Source: SZUA-265 sp965651905
Lineage (GTDB): Bacteria > Myxococcota_A > Polyangia > Polyangiales > Polyangiaceae
Direction: 5' to 3'
Assembly (NCBI GenBank): GCA_965651905.1
Contig: CBFGUG010000004.1
Coordinates: 116,538-180,537, forward strand
Length of the DNA: 64,000 nt
Both the position numbers and the translations under genes were made by a program. Within the stretch, counting starts at the first letter, position 1. The number at the start of each line of letters is the position of its first letter. A model generated the notes under the pieces. The model was given only the letters and a program-made list of their open reading frames with translations. It did no database searches and was not told the origin of the DNA. Positions 45,211-53,814 of the stretch are shown in pieces.

Positions 45211-46357
45211 GCGCAAGCCGTCCGTCGGAGGTCGTCCGACCCCCGCGATCGAAGCTTCGGACTTGAGACGGCCCACCTCCGACGCAGCGGTGGAGCGCGT
45301 GTGGCGTCGCCTCGACGCGAGTCTGGACGAAGCGGCTGCGCCGCGCCGAGCCCACACGGGCCTGTGGTGGGGCGTTGCGGTTGCGGCGGCCACGTTTGGT
45401 GGTGGGGTTTGGGTCGGTCGGCTGTCGATGCCCGCCGAGCCGAGTCCGCTTGCCCAGATGAGCGCCGAACCAAACCGCGCTTCTGGGCAGACCAGCCCAA
45501 TGACAGCAGATCGCCGTGGCGATCCGCGCGATTCCGACTGGAGTAGCGAGCAACCCCCGCTGGTCGTTGCGCCGCCCGACCTCGAGGAAGTGCGAGGTGA
45601 CGATGCGGAACCCATTCCCAGCGTCACGCGCCGTGCGTCTCGAAGGGGTCGCGTTCCGTTGGCTGAGTCGGACGAAGTCGTGGCGCCCGTCGTGCCGGGG
45701 CCTGTGTTTCCAGGCAACGAGGACTTGGGCCCCATGGAGCTCGTGCCGGCGCCATCGGCTGAGTCTGCACCACCCAGCGCAGAGCCCCCGCAGTGGCAGC
45801 GCCTGGCTAACGCTGGTGACTACGAAGCGGCACTGTTCGTGCTCAGCCAAGTCGGCGGTTTCGAAGCCGCTCTGCAGGACTCGTCACCCGAGCAACTGAT
45901 GCTGCTCGTCGACGTCGCGCGAGCCACGGGGCAGCGGCACCGCGCCATTGCTGCGCTGCGTCGCGTCGTCGATCACCATCCGGGGGATCCCGTGGCGCCG
46001 CTCGCGGCCTGGAGTTTGGGTGACCTGCTCGAGCGCGCGGGCGACCGTAAAGGGGCCGTGCAGGCATTTGCCGCCTACCGCGCGCTCTCCCCCGAAGGAG
46101 ATTTTGCGGAGGACGCCCTTGTCCGTGAGTTGCGAAGCGCGGTAGAGCGACGGGCGGTCGGTACGGCCAAAGCGTTGGCAGCCCAATATGAGAGAGACTT
46201 CCCGGAAGGCGGCCGCAGCGAAGAAGTGGCTCGCTGGGTGTCTCAGCTCGAATTTCAGGTGGTTGAAGACGGCGACGCTGGCGTCCCCACCGACGTTTCC
46301 GACGAAGCCGAAGTCCTGGGCGAGGACGAATCGGGAGAAGACGCCGAGCAGCCGTAG
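45200..46357 (+). CDS. Single-span membrane protein with TPR-like domain, probable anti-sigma partner
   Basis: 385 residues. A short N-terminal part (about 1-52) carries DAAVERVWRRLDASLDE, a pattern seen at the start of anti-sigma and FecR-like regulators. One membrane span follows (about 54-72, LWWGVAVAAATFGGGVWVG), then ~130 residues of Pro/Glu/Ser-rich linker and a TPR-like domain (about 200-345; LANAGDYEAALFVLSQVGGF, RHRAIAALRRVVDHHPGDP). The last ~35 residues are acidic. The start overlaps the sigma gene by 11 bases. A transmembrane regulator of the sigma factor is the most economical reading, though no zinc-finger anti-sigma motif is present. Confidence 0.78.
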   Translation: MTSKRKPSVGGRPTPAIEASDLRRPTSDAAVERVWRRLDASLDEAAAPRRAHTGLWWGVAVAAATFGGGVWVGRLSMPAEPSPLAQMSAEPNRASGQTSPMTADRRGDPRDSDWSSEQPPLVVAPPDLEEVRGDDAEPIPSVTRRASRRGRVPLAESDEVVAPVVPGPVFPGNEDLGPMELVPAPSAESAPPSAEPPQWQRLANAGDYEAALFVLSQVGGFEAALQDSSPEQLMLLVDVARATGQRHRAIAALRRVVDHHPGDPVAPLAAWSLGDLLERAGDRKGAVQAFAAYRALSPEGDFAEDALVRELRSAVERRAVGTAKALAAQYERDFPEGGRSEEVARWVSQLEFQVVEDGDAGVPTDVSDEAEVLGEDESGEDAEQP

Positions 46358-47321
46358 TCGGGCGGCGGGCGGGAGCGCTGAGGCACGCTCGACCCTCGCT
46401 GGGCTGCTGGCGCTTGCATGCGCGTTCGGCTGGTCCGCGGTGGCAAGTGCAAACACCGTCGTCGAAGTCGGGCGTCTCGCGGACCAACAAGTCGATCAAC
46501 GGTTGGTGCAGCGACTGGTCGCGCTGGAGCTGAGCGACGTAGAGGTTCCGCCGCCCGCCGCAGCTGCGACGAGCAGTGAGGCGCCGGGGTTGTACGTGCG
46601 CATCATCGCCGACGACAAGAAGATCACCGTCGAGCTGTGGGATCGCGGAGAGCTACAAGGACTGCGGCGTCTCTCGCTCCAGGGCAGCCAGCCCCTGCGC
46701 GCGCGTCGCATCGCGCTGGCCTCGGGCGTGCTCGTGCGTCAACTGCGCGAGCGGCGCCTGTTCGAAAACGAAGAGCACGAACAAAAACTCGCCGCCGAAC
46801 GTGAGCGGCTGAGTCGGCCGAAGCCACCGACCATCGAGGCCAGGCCGTTCATCAGCGGCGCCGTCGCGGGGGCCTGGGTGCAGCGTGGCGACGGGGTTCT
46901 CCTCGGACCTCGAATGGCCGTGGGGCTGCGTTTCTCTGGCGGCGGCGAAATTGCGCTCGGAGCGGGGCTAGGAGCAGGTGCGGTCACGGCTGCTGACGAG
47001 AGCCCGCGCATTCAGTGGCACGAACTGAGCGTTCACCCGGGTTACGCCCTAGAGCTCGACGCCCAACACGCATTGCGTTTCGGAGCGGGCGCGGCAGTGG
47101 CGGCGCTGCACGTTGGGGGCGGGCGGCTTGCTGATGAGGTCGCCGAAACTTGGACCGCGCGCGCGGTCGGTGAGTTCGCGTGGCGTGTAGGGCTGTCCGA
47201 ACACGTCGCACTCTCGACGAACGTCGAGGCTGGGGCGATGTTGCGCCGCGTGGCGCTGTTGGACGATCAGCACCTTGGCGGGTTGTGGCTCGGCCTTTCG
47301 ACGGGCGTCGTCCTCGAGTGA
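46263..47321 (+). CDS. Exported outer-membrane-like protein, third gene of the sigma operon
   Basis: A signal sequence (LAGLLALACAFGWSAVASA) is followed by a ~120-residue domain (TVVEVGRLADQQVDQRLVQR...YVRIIADDKKITVELWDRG) and a C-terminal beta-rich part with many Gly/Ala alternations (LGAGLGAGAVTA, FGAGAAVAALHVGGG) resembling a small beta barrel. The start is unclear: no ATG, GTG or TTG lies just before the signal, and candidates are TTG 46263 or ATG 46188, both inside the end of the previous gene. The overlap of 95-170 bases is unusual. It may form an envelope sensor system with the sigma factor and its membrane partner. Confidence 0.72.
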   Translation: MKTATLASPPTFPTKPKSWARTNREKTPSSRSRAAGGSAEARSTLAGLLALACAFGWSAVASANTVVEVGRLADQQVDQRLVQRLVALELSDVEVPPPAAAATSSEAPGLYVRIIADDKKITVELWDRGELQGLRRLSLQGSQPLRARRIALASGVLVRQLRERRLFENEEHEQKLAAERERLSRPKPPTIEARPFISGAVAGAWVQRGDGVLLGPRMAVGLRFSGGGEIALGAGLGAGAVTAADESPRIQWHELSVHPGYALELDAQHALRFGAGAAVAALHVGGGRLADEVAETWTARAVGEFAWRVGLSEHVALSTNVEAGAMLRRVALLDDQHLGGLWLGLSTGVVLE

Positions 47322-47340
47322 CGCCCGGCTGGAGGCCGAA

Positions 47341-47416
47341 CAGACCGCTGCAAGAAGGCCAGATCGCCGCAAGAAGCCCAGATCGCCGCAAGAAGCCCAG
47401 ACCGCTGCAAAGCCCG
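47341..47416. repeat. 19-bp tandem repeat between convergent genes
   Basis: Four adjacent units of 19 bases (cagaccgctgcaagaaggc, cagatcgccgcaagaagcc twice, cagaccgctgcaaagcccg) fill the gap between the outer-membrane gene and the minus-strand gene at 47455. The length is not a multiple of three, consistent with a non-coding position. Confidence 0.9.
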
Positions 47417-47454
47417 GTGGGCAAGGTGAACTTCGGCAGCGCTCCCGCCGACAC

Positions 47455-47847
47455 TCAGCCGTCGAGCGCCGCCAGCAGCGACGCTCGCTCTTTGCTGGAC
47501 AAGTTCACGAAGCGGCCATCGATCTGATAGCGTGTCGGTTCTTGGTTAACCCGGCGGCAGCCGCGTACTTTGATCAGCAGCGGCCGTCCGCCGAGCGGTC
47601 CGCCCGTGAACTTCCCCGCCAGCGGCGTTCCGGGCGCTGCAGCGGCGTCCGATTCGACACTCACGCGCGCCCCGTCGGTTTCCAGCAGAATTGCTTGGCC
47701 CCCGCGGTCCCAGGTGATGGCGATGCGCTTTGGATCCGCATCCTTCGTCGCGTCCGAGTCGGCATCGGTCGTTGGCTCGGTGATCCCTGGTTGATCGGTC
47801 ACGGGTTGATCGGTCACTGGTTCATCGATCATTGGCTCATCAGGCAC
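47455..47847 (-). CDS. Small protein downstream of smpB, possible PilZ-like domain
   Basis: A 130-residue protein translated from GTG 47847, which overlaps the smpB stop (GTGCCTGA). The first ~40 residues are an acidic VTDQP-type repeat; the rest (ITWDRGGQAILLETDGARVS, then RRVNQEPTRYQIDGRFVNLS) has the beta-strand pattern and the final RYxIxGxFVNLS element of PilZ-like domains. The RxxxR c-di-GMP motif is not seen, so ligand binding is doubtful. The longer frame upstream (to 48096) runs antiparallel within smpB and is not real. Coupling to smpB suggests coregulation only. Confidence 0.65.
   Translation of the reverse strand: MPDEPMIDEPVTDQPVTDQPGITEPTTDADSDATKDADPKRIAITWDRGGQAILLETDGARVSVESDAAAAPGTPLAGKFTGGPLGGRPLLIKVRGCRRVNQEPTRYQIDGRFVNLSSKERASLLAALDG
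47776..47835. repeat. 15-bp tandem repeat encoding VTDQP
   Basis: Two near-identical units (ttgatcggtcacggg, ttgatcggtcactgg) flanked by two degenerate ones lie in the 5' part of the gene at 47455-47847. They keep the frame. Confidence 0.8.
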
Positions 47848-48358
47848 TGCGATATCCTTTGCCGGCTCGAATCGCGTCGCGCGCTTCTTTGCCCGCGGTG
47901 CGCTCACGCAGGGTCTGGCGCTTGTCGTGAAGTTTCTTGCCACGGCCTGTGGCGATCTCGAGTTTCGCTCGGCCGTTCTTGAAGTAGAGCTTGGTTGCGA
48001 TGAGCGCCATTCGCTCGCGATCTTTCGCCGCAGCGAGTTTGTCGATTTGCTCACGATGCAACAGCAGCTTGCGCGGACGCTTTTCCGAGTGCGCAAACGC
48101 CGCGTGTTTGAGGGTAGGGATGCGCATGCCCTTGACCCAGGCTTCGCCGCGCGTGATGTCTACCCAAGCTTCGCTCAAATCGGCGCTGCCTTCGCGCAGC
48201 GCGCGGACTTCGCTGCCGATCAGCACGATCCCAGCTTCCACGCCGTCGCCCAGCTCGTAGTCGAAACGTGCGCGGCGATTCTTGGCGACGAGCCGATCGC
48301 CGAAATCGGCCTTGGGCTTGGAGCCCTTGCCCTTGTTGTTCTTCGCCTTGGGCGACAT
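47840..48358 (-). CDS. smpB: SsrA-binding protein SmpB
   Basis: Binds tmRNA and brings it to stalled ribosomes in trans-translation. The 172-residue protein has a Lys-rich N-terminal extension, then the family core ARFDYELGDGVEAGIVLIGS, EVRALREGSADLSEAWV and the C-terminal GRGKKLHDKRQTLRER with a basic tail. The core is normal in length; only the first ~20 residues are added. It is transcribed divergently from uvrA (58 bases between the starts). The tmRNA gene, often close to smpB, is not recognisable in this window. Confidence 0.96.
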   Translation of the reverse strand: MSPKAKNNKGKGSKPKADFGDRLVAKNRRARFDYELGDGVEAGIVLIGSEVRALREGSADLSEAWVDITRGEAWVKGMRIPTLKHAAFAHSEKRPRKLLLHREQIDKLAAAKDRERMALIATKLYFKNGRAKLEIATGRGKKLHDKRQTLRERTAGKEARDAIRAGKGYRSA

Positions 48359-48416
48359 GGGCGGACTCTTCTACTATGAGCCAGAGCACATTGCCACCGT
48401 CTCAGATTCCATCCCC

Positions 48417-51400
48417 ATGCTTCCCCTCAGACTGACCGGCGCTCGAACCAACAATCTTCAGGGGGTGGATCTAGAGCTCGAGCCAGGCGCCGTGGTTGCC
48501 GTCACGGGCGTTTCTGGTGCAGGCAAGAGCAGTTTGGCACTCAGCACGTTGTACGCAGAAGGACAACGTCGCTTCGTCGAGAGCTTCAGCCCCTACGCTC
48601 GGCAATTCCTCGAGCGGCTCGAACGTCCTCCGATGACGGCGCTCGATCCTGTTCCCGCCGCGGTAGCCGTCGACCGAGCCGCGCCCGTCAAGAGTTCGCG
48701 CTCGACGGTCGCAACCATGGCGGACGTCGAGCCGCTGCTCGCGGCGCTGTTCTTGCGCGAGAGTTGGCCGCACTGCCCCGAACACGGGCAGCCCGCGGTA
48801 GCCTTCGATCCGTCGAGCGTCGCGCGAAAATTGGTCGACACGCGCAGTGGTGCCAAGGCGGTGATCAGCTACCGCGTCCCGGTCGCCGATGCACGAGCTT
48901 ACTTGCAGCTGCGCGACGAGCTGGCGAGTGACGGCTATCGACGCATTTGGCGAGGCGGGCAAACGTTCACCATCGACGACACCAAACCATCGGAAGTCGT
49001 GGCCGACGGTTACGTCGACGTGGTCACCGATCGCGTCGTCCTGAACGCGGCTGGGCTCGGGCGCACTCAACAAGGCATCGAACAAGCGTGGCGGCGCGGG
49101 GCGGACGTCGCCCGCGTCGACTTTCCAGGCGATGCTTCGCGCGAACTGCTGCGTCGGGGGCTGAGCTGTCCCGAGTGTGCTCGTTCACTCGACGCACCTC
49201 GTCCAGGGTTGTTCTCCTATGACTCGCCGCTCGGGGCGTGCACCGAATGCCGCGGCTTCGGGCGCGTCATCGGCATCGACTTGGATAAGGTCGTGCCCGA
49301 TCCCTACAAGTCACTTGCCCAGCGCGCCATCCGCCCTTGGAACGGCAAGAGCACGAGCTGGGAACGCACCCAACTCAAACGTTTCTGTGAAGACGAAGGG
49401 ATCGCGCTCGACGTACCTTGGGTGTCACTGCCTGAAGCACAGCGGCAGCGCGTGCTCGAAGGGGACGGCAGTTGGACGCGGCGCCGATACGGGGGAGTGC
49501 TCGGCTGGTTTCGTTGGCTCGAAACCAAAGCGTACAAGATGCACGTGCGCGTACTGCTCTCGCGCTACCGCAGCTACGATCCTTGCCCAGCGTGCGGGGG
49601 GAGTCGGTTGAACGAGGCTGCGCTCTGTTACGAAGTCGGCGACTGGAACTTGGCCGAGTGGCATTCCGCCAGCGTCGACGACGTGCTCCGAAAGGTGAGC
49701 TCGATCGAGCCACGGACCGAGCAGGGGCGTTTGATCGTCGAGCAGCTGCGCAGTCGCCTCAGCTACTTGTCGAAGGTCGGCTTGGGGTACCTGAGCTTGG
49801 ACCGTCAAGCGAGGACGCTCTCGGGCGGTGAAGCTCAACGCGTCACGCTGACAGCGGCGCTGGGAAGCTCGCTGCACAACGCGCTGTTCGTGCTGGATGA
49901 ACCCACGGTCGGTCTGCATCCGACGGACGTCGTGCAGTTGGCGGACGCCATCTTCGAGCTTTCAGAGCGCAACAACACGGTGCTGCTCATCGAACACGAC
50001 CCCGTGCTCATTCAGTCGGCGTCGCGCGTGCTCGAAATGGGTCCGGGCGCGGGAGTCCAGGGCGGGAAACTGGTATTCGATGGGTCGCTTTCGCGGGCGC
50101 TGAAGTTCGGGGGCGCGACCGCGCGGGCCTGCGCGCCAGGTGGCAGTTCAAAGCGAACCGCGCGCCGCTGTGCGCCAGGTGAACCGTCCATTTCCGTCTC
50201 GGGGGCGCGTGCGCACAACCTGCAGAACGTCGACGTGAGCTTTCCGCTAGGTCGCGTGGTGGCGGTCAGCGGCCCCAGCGGCTCGGGCAAGAGCACGCTG
50301 GTGGTTTCGATTCTCTACCGCGCGCTGGCTCGGCGTCTCGGCGACTTCAGTGAGCCCAGGCCTGACGCGTTCGACGGGCTGAGCGGCGGCGACACCATCG
50401 AACGAGTGGTGTTGGTCGATCAGTCCCCGCTCGGTCGCACTTCTCGTGGTAACCCGGCAACGTATACCAAGGCTTGGGATGCGGTGCGCAAAGCGTTCGC
50501 TTCGGAGGCTGCCGCCAAACAGCGCAAGCTCACGCCCTCACACTTTTCGTTCAACGTGGCGGGCGGACGTTGCGAAGCGTGTGCGGGTGAAGGCTTCGAA
50601 ACCGTGGAGATGCAGTTTCTGGCGGACGTGCGCTTGCAGTGCCCCGTGTGTCGGGGCCAGCGCTTCAACGCCGACGTACTGTCCGTCGCTCACCGCGGCA
50701 TGAACGTCGCACAAGTGCTCGACGCAACCGTCGACCAAGTGCTTCACGTCTTTCGCGACGTTCCAGCCATCGTTCGATCGCTGGGGACCTTGCCGCGGTT
50801 GGGGCTCGGTTACCTGAAGCTCGGGCAGCCGCTTTCGACGTTGAGCGGAGGCGAAGCGCAGAGGCTGAAGTTGGCGCGAGCCCTGACGGAAAAACTCCGT
50901 CACACGCTGTTCATCGTGGACGAGCCGAGTGCAGGCTTGCACGCCGATGAAGTGGCCCACGTGGTCGACTGCCTGCACACGATCGTCGACGCGGGGGGCA
51001 GCGTGATCACGGTCGAGCACGATCTCGAGCTGCTGAGGCAAGCCGACTGGATCGTCGACGTCGGGCCCGGCGCGGGCGCGGCGGGCGGTCGCATCGTGGC
51101 GCAGGGAACGCCCGAGCAACTCGTCAAAGCCGACACGCTCACGGGGCGAGCCCTGCGCGGCGAAGTGGCCTCGCGCACTGCAGTCGTCGAGACTGAGCGC
51201 GCACCCGCGCGGCTCGGGGTGCGTTCGGCGCGTGAACACAACTTGCGAGACGTTTCCGTCGACATTCCGCACGGCGCCCTGTCGGTGGTCACGGGACCCA
51301 GCGGGTCAGGTAAGAGCAGCTTGGTGTTCGACGTGTTGTTCGCCGAAGGGCAGCGGCGTTTCCTCGAAACCCTCACGCCGTACGCACGGCAGTTTCTGCC

Positions 51401-53744
51401 CACCATGCCGAAACCCGACGTCGATGCGGTGACGGGCGTTCCGCCGAGTGTCGCGCTCGAACAACGCACGTCGCGCGCGGGCGCCAACTCTACGGTCGCC
51501 ACGGTCACGGAGATGGCCCATTACTTGCGGCTGCTGTTCGCCAAGCTCGGGGAGCCGCATTGCCCTGTTCACCAGTTGCCGATCGGTAGCGTGAGCGTGA
51601 CCGACCTTCACGACAAGCTGACGCGGGTGCGGGGGCGCTTTCAGCTGCTAGCGCCCGTCGTCGAGGCGCGTAAGGGTACCTACCTGGAAGTGTTCAACGC
51701 GGCGCAACGTGACGGCGTCGAGCAGGCGTTCTGCGACGGTGAGTTGGTCGACACCGACGCACCCCCGCGCCTCGCGCGCACCAAGGAGCACGACATCGAT
51801 TTGGTGATGCGTCCGCTTGCGTCCCTGAAGGACCTCACGCTCGCCGAGTTGCAGCGAGCGCTCAGCTGGGGGGCGGGCAGCATCAAGTTGCGCGACGACC
51901 GAGGCAACGAGCAACGCCACGGCACGAGTGCGGCGTGCCCCGAATGCGGTTTTTCACTTCCAGAACTCGACCCACGCTGGTTTTCGTTCAACACCAAACA
52001 AGGTCAGTGCCCGACTTGCGAGGGCGCGGGCGTCCTCGTCGAAGACGCCCGCCCCAAGCGACGCAGCAAGCGCAAGGGCAAACGCAAGGCGCCCACCAGT
52101 GTCGCGCCTCCACCCTCCGACGCGAGTGGGACTCGCACTTGTCCCGACTGTGAGGGCACGCGGCTGGCGCCGATTCCGCGGAGCGTGCGACTGCAGGGAA
52201 GCTCTTACCCCGAACTGTGTCGGTTGAGTGTGAGCGCCTACGCTGGGCGAGTCGCCAAGCTGAAATTCGCGGGCGCGCAGAAGAAGATCGCCTCGCCCAT
52301 TCTCAGCGAGCTCGAACGTCGCGTGCAATTCCTGCTGGACGTGGGCTTGAATTACCTGACGCTCGATCGCGCGGCGCGGACGCTGTCGGGTGGCGAAATG
52401 CAGCGCTTGCGCCTGGCCGCGCAGCTCGGCGCTGGGCTCACGGGCGCGCTCTACGTGCTCGACGAACCCACCATCGGACTGCACGCCCAGGATACGGCGC
52501 GTCTCGTCGGTAACCTGCGACACTTGGTCGAGCTGGGCTCGACGGTGGTCGTCGTCGAGCACGACGCCGACGTGATTCGAGCCGCCGATCATCTCGTCGA
52601 CATGGGGCCGGAAGGGGGCGCTCGCGGTGGCGCGGTGATGGCCGCAGGTACGCCAGAGCAAGTGCTCGCCAGCGGCGATTCACCTACCGCGAAGATTCTC
52701 GCAGGACCGCTCAGCTGTCGGAAGTCTGCCCCCGTGCCGCGAACGCATCCGCGACTGACCCTCAGCGGCGTTTCCTACAACAACCTGCGGAACGTCGACT
52801 TGAAACTCCCCGTTGGGCGACTATCCGTCGTCGCGGGGGTCTCGGGTTCGGGCAAGAGCTCGCTGATCCGTGGCGTGTTGCTGCCTGCCGTTCGACGGGA
52901 GCTCGGATTGGTCAGCGACGAGCCCGGGGCGTTCGCTTCGTTGGGTGAACTTCACGGCATCAGTCGTGCGCTCAGTGTCGACCAGTCGCCGATTGGACGC
53001 ACTTCGCGCTCGGTGCCGGCAACCTTTCTCGGCATTTGGGATCCGATCAGGAAGCTGCTCGCGCAAACCCAAGAGGCTCAGATCCGTGGCTACACGGCGA
53101 GTCGTTTCTCGTTCAATGCGGGGGCTGGAGGCCGCTGCTCGGGCTGCGATGGTCAAGGCGTCGTCACTCACGAGATGAGTTTTCTGCCTGACGTCGTGCA
53201 GCGCTGTCCCGTTTGCGATGGCGCGCGTTTCGAGCCCGATACCCTTCAGCCACGTTATCTCGGGCTCAACGTCGCGGAGCTGCTCGATCTGACCGTCGAG
53301 CAAGCGTGTGACGTCTTCGCTCATCACCCCAAAATCGTTTCGCCGCTGCTCACTTTGAGGCAGTTGGGCGCGGGTTACATTCAACTCGGGCAAGGTTCAC
53401 ACACGCTCAGCGGCGGTGAGTCGCAGCGATTGAAGTTGGCCACGGAGCTCACCGCGGGCACGCGGCACGCGGCCACGCTCTACGTGCTCGACGAACCCAC
53501 CACGGGATTGCATCAGAGCGACGTCGTCAAACTCACGAGCGTGCTAGACCGACTCGTCGAACGCGGCGATACGGTGGTGGTGATCGAGCATCATCCCGCG
53601 CTGATCGCTGGGGCTGATCACGTGGTGGAGTTGGGGCCCACGGGTGGTGAAGCTGGCGGCCGCATCGTCGCGCAGGGCTCGCCCTCGCAGATCGCCAAGC
53701 GAGCTACCGCGACGGGCAGACTGCTCGCGGCAATGGGCGTGTGA
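48417..53744 (+). CDS. uvrA: Double-length UvrA-like ABC protein (two UvrA units fused)
   Basis: UvrA scans DNA for damage in nucleotide excision repair. A typical UvrA has ~940 residues and two ABC ATPase modules; this protein has 1775 residues and four. Walker A motifs lie near residues 31 (GVSGAGKSS), 619 (GPSGSGKST), 960 (GPSGSGKSS) and 1475 (GVSGSGKSS), and signature motifs LSGGExQR near 468, 808, 1322 and 1663, each followed by a Walker B such as LFVLDEPTVGLHPTD. Both halves carry UvrA zinc-type cysteine pairs (CPECARSL...CTECRG; CPECGFSL...CPTCEG). The halves differ, so duplication is old. ATG 48417 is the first start after the divergent smpB. Whether this is the cell's main UvrA is unknown. 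Confidence 0.92.
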   Translation: MLPLRLTGARTNNLQGVDLELEPGAVVAVTGVSGAGKSSLALSTLYAEGQRRFVESFSPYARQFLERLERPPMTALDPVPAAVAVDRAAPVKSSRSTVATMADVEPLLAALFLRESWPHCPEHGQPAVAFDPSSVARKLVDTRSGAKAVISYRVPVADARAYLQLRDELASDGYRRIWRGGQTFTIDDTKPSEVVADGYVDVVTDRVVLNAAGLGRTQQGIEQAWRRGADVARVDFPGDASRELLRRGLSCPECARSLDAPRPGLFSYDSPLGACTECRGFGRVIGIDLDKVVPDPYKSLAQRAIRPWNGKSTSWERTQLKRFCEDEGIALDVPWVSLPEAQRQRVLEGDGSWTRRRYGGVLGWFRWLETKAYKMHVRVLLSRYRSYDPCPACGGSRLNEAALCYEVGDWNLAEWHSASVDDVLRKVSSIEPRTEQGRLIVEQLRSRLSYLSKVGLGYLSLDRQARTLSGGEAQRVTLTAALGSSLHNALFVLDEPTVGLHPTDVVQLADAIFELSERNNTVLLIEHDPVLIQSASRVLEMGPGAGVQGGKLVFDGSLSRALKFGGATARACAPGGSSKRTARRCAPGEPSISVSGARAHNLQNVDVSFPLGRVVAVSGPSGSGKSTLVVSILYRALARRLGDFSEPRPDAFDGLSGGDTIERVVLVDQSPLGRTSRGNPATYTKAWDAVRKAFASEAAAKQRKLTPSHFSFNVAGGRCEACAGEGFETVEMQFLADVRLQCPVCRGQRFNADVLSVAHRGMNVAQVLDATVDQVLHVFRDVPAIVRSLGTLPRLGLGYLKLGQPLSTLSGGEAQRLKLARALTEKLRHTLFIVDEPSAGLHADEVAHVVDCLHTIVDAGGSVITVEHDLELLRQADWIVDVGPGAGAAGGRIVAQGTPEQLVKADTLTGRALRGEVASRTAVVETERAPARLGVRSAREHNLRDVSVDIPHGALSVVTGPSGSGKSSLVFDVLFAEGQRRFLETLTPYARQFLPTMPKPDVDAVTGVPPSVALEQRTSRAGANSTVATVTEMAHYLRLLFAKLGEPHCPVHQLPIGSVSVTDLHDKLTRVRGRFQLLAPVVEARKGTYLEVFNAAQRDGVEQAFCDGELVDTDAPPRLARTKEHDIDLVMRPLASLKDLTLAELQRALSWGAGSIKLRDDRGNEQRHGTSAACPECGFSLPELDPRWFSFNTKQGQCPTCEGAGVLVEDARPKRRSKRKGKRKAPTSVAPPPSDASGTRTCPDCEGTRLAPIPRSVRLQGSSYPELCRLSVSAYAGRVAKLKFAGAQKKIASPILSELERRVQFLLDVGLNYLTLDRAARTLSGGEMQRLRLAAQLGAGLTGALYVLDEPTIGLHAQDTARLVGNLRHLVELGSTVVVVEHDADVIRAADHLVDMGPEGGARGGAVMAAGTPEQVLASGDSPTAKILAGPLSCRKSAPVPRTHPRLTLSGVSYNNLRNVDLKLPVGRLSVVAGVSGSGKSSLIRGVLLPAVRRELGLVSDEPGAFASLGELHGISRALSVDQSPIGRTSRSVPATFLGIWDPIRKLLAQTQEAQIRGYTASRFSFNAGAGGRCSGCDGQGVVTHEMSFLPDVVQRCPVCDGARFEPDTLQPRYLGLNVAELLDLTVEQACDVFAHHPKIVSPLLTLRQLGAGYIQLGQGSHTLSGGESQRLKLATELTAGTRHAATLYVLDEPTTGLHQSDVVKLTSVLDRLVERGDTVVVIEHHPALIAGADHVVELGPTGGEAGGRIVAQGSPSQIAKRATATGRLLAAMGV

Positions 53745-53814
53745 CGAGACAGACCCGCACGGCGCTTGGACGACCTTCTTGCGCATTCGCCCCGACTTGG
53801 CGCAAGGTCGCCCC

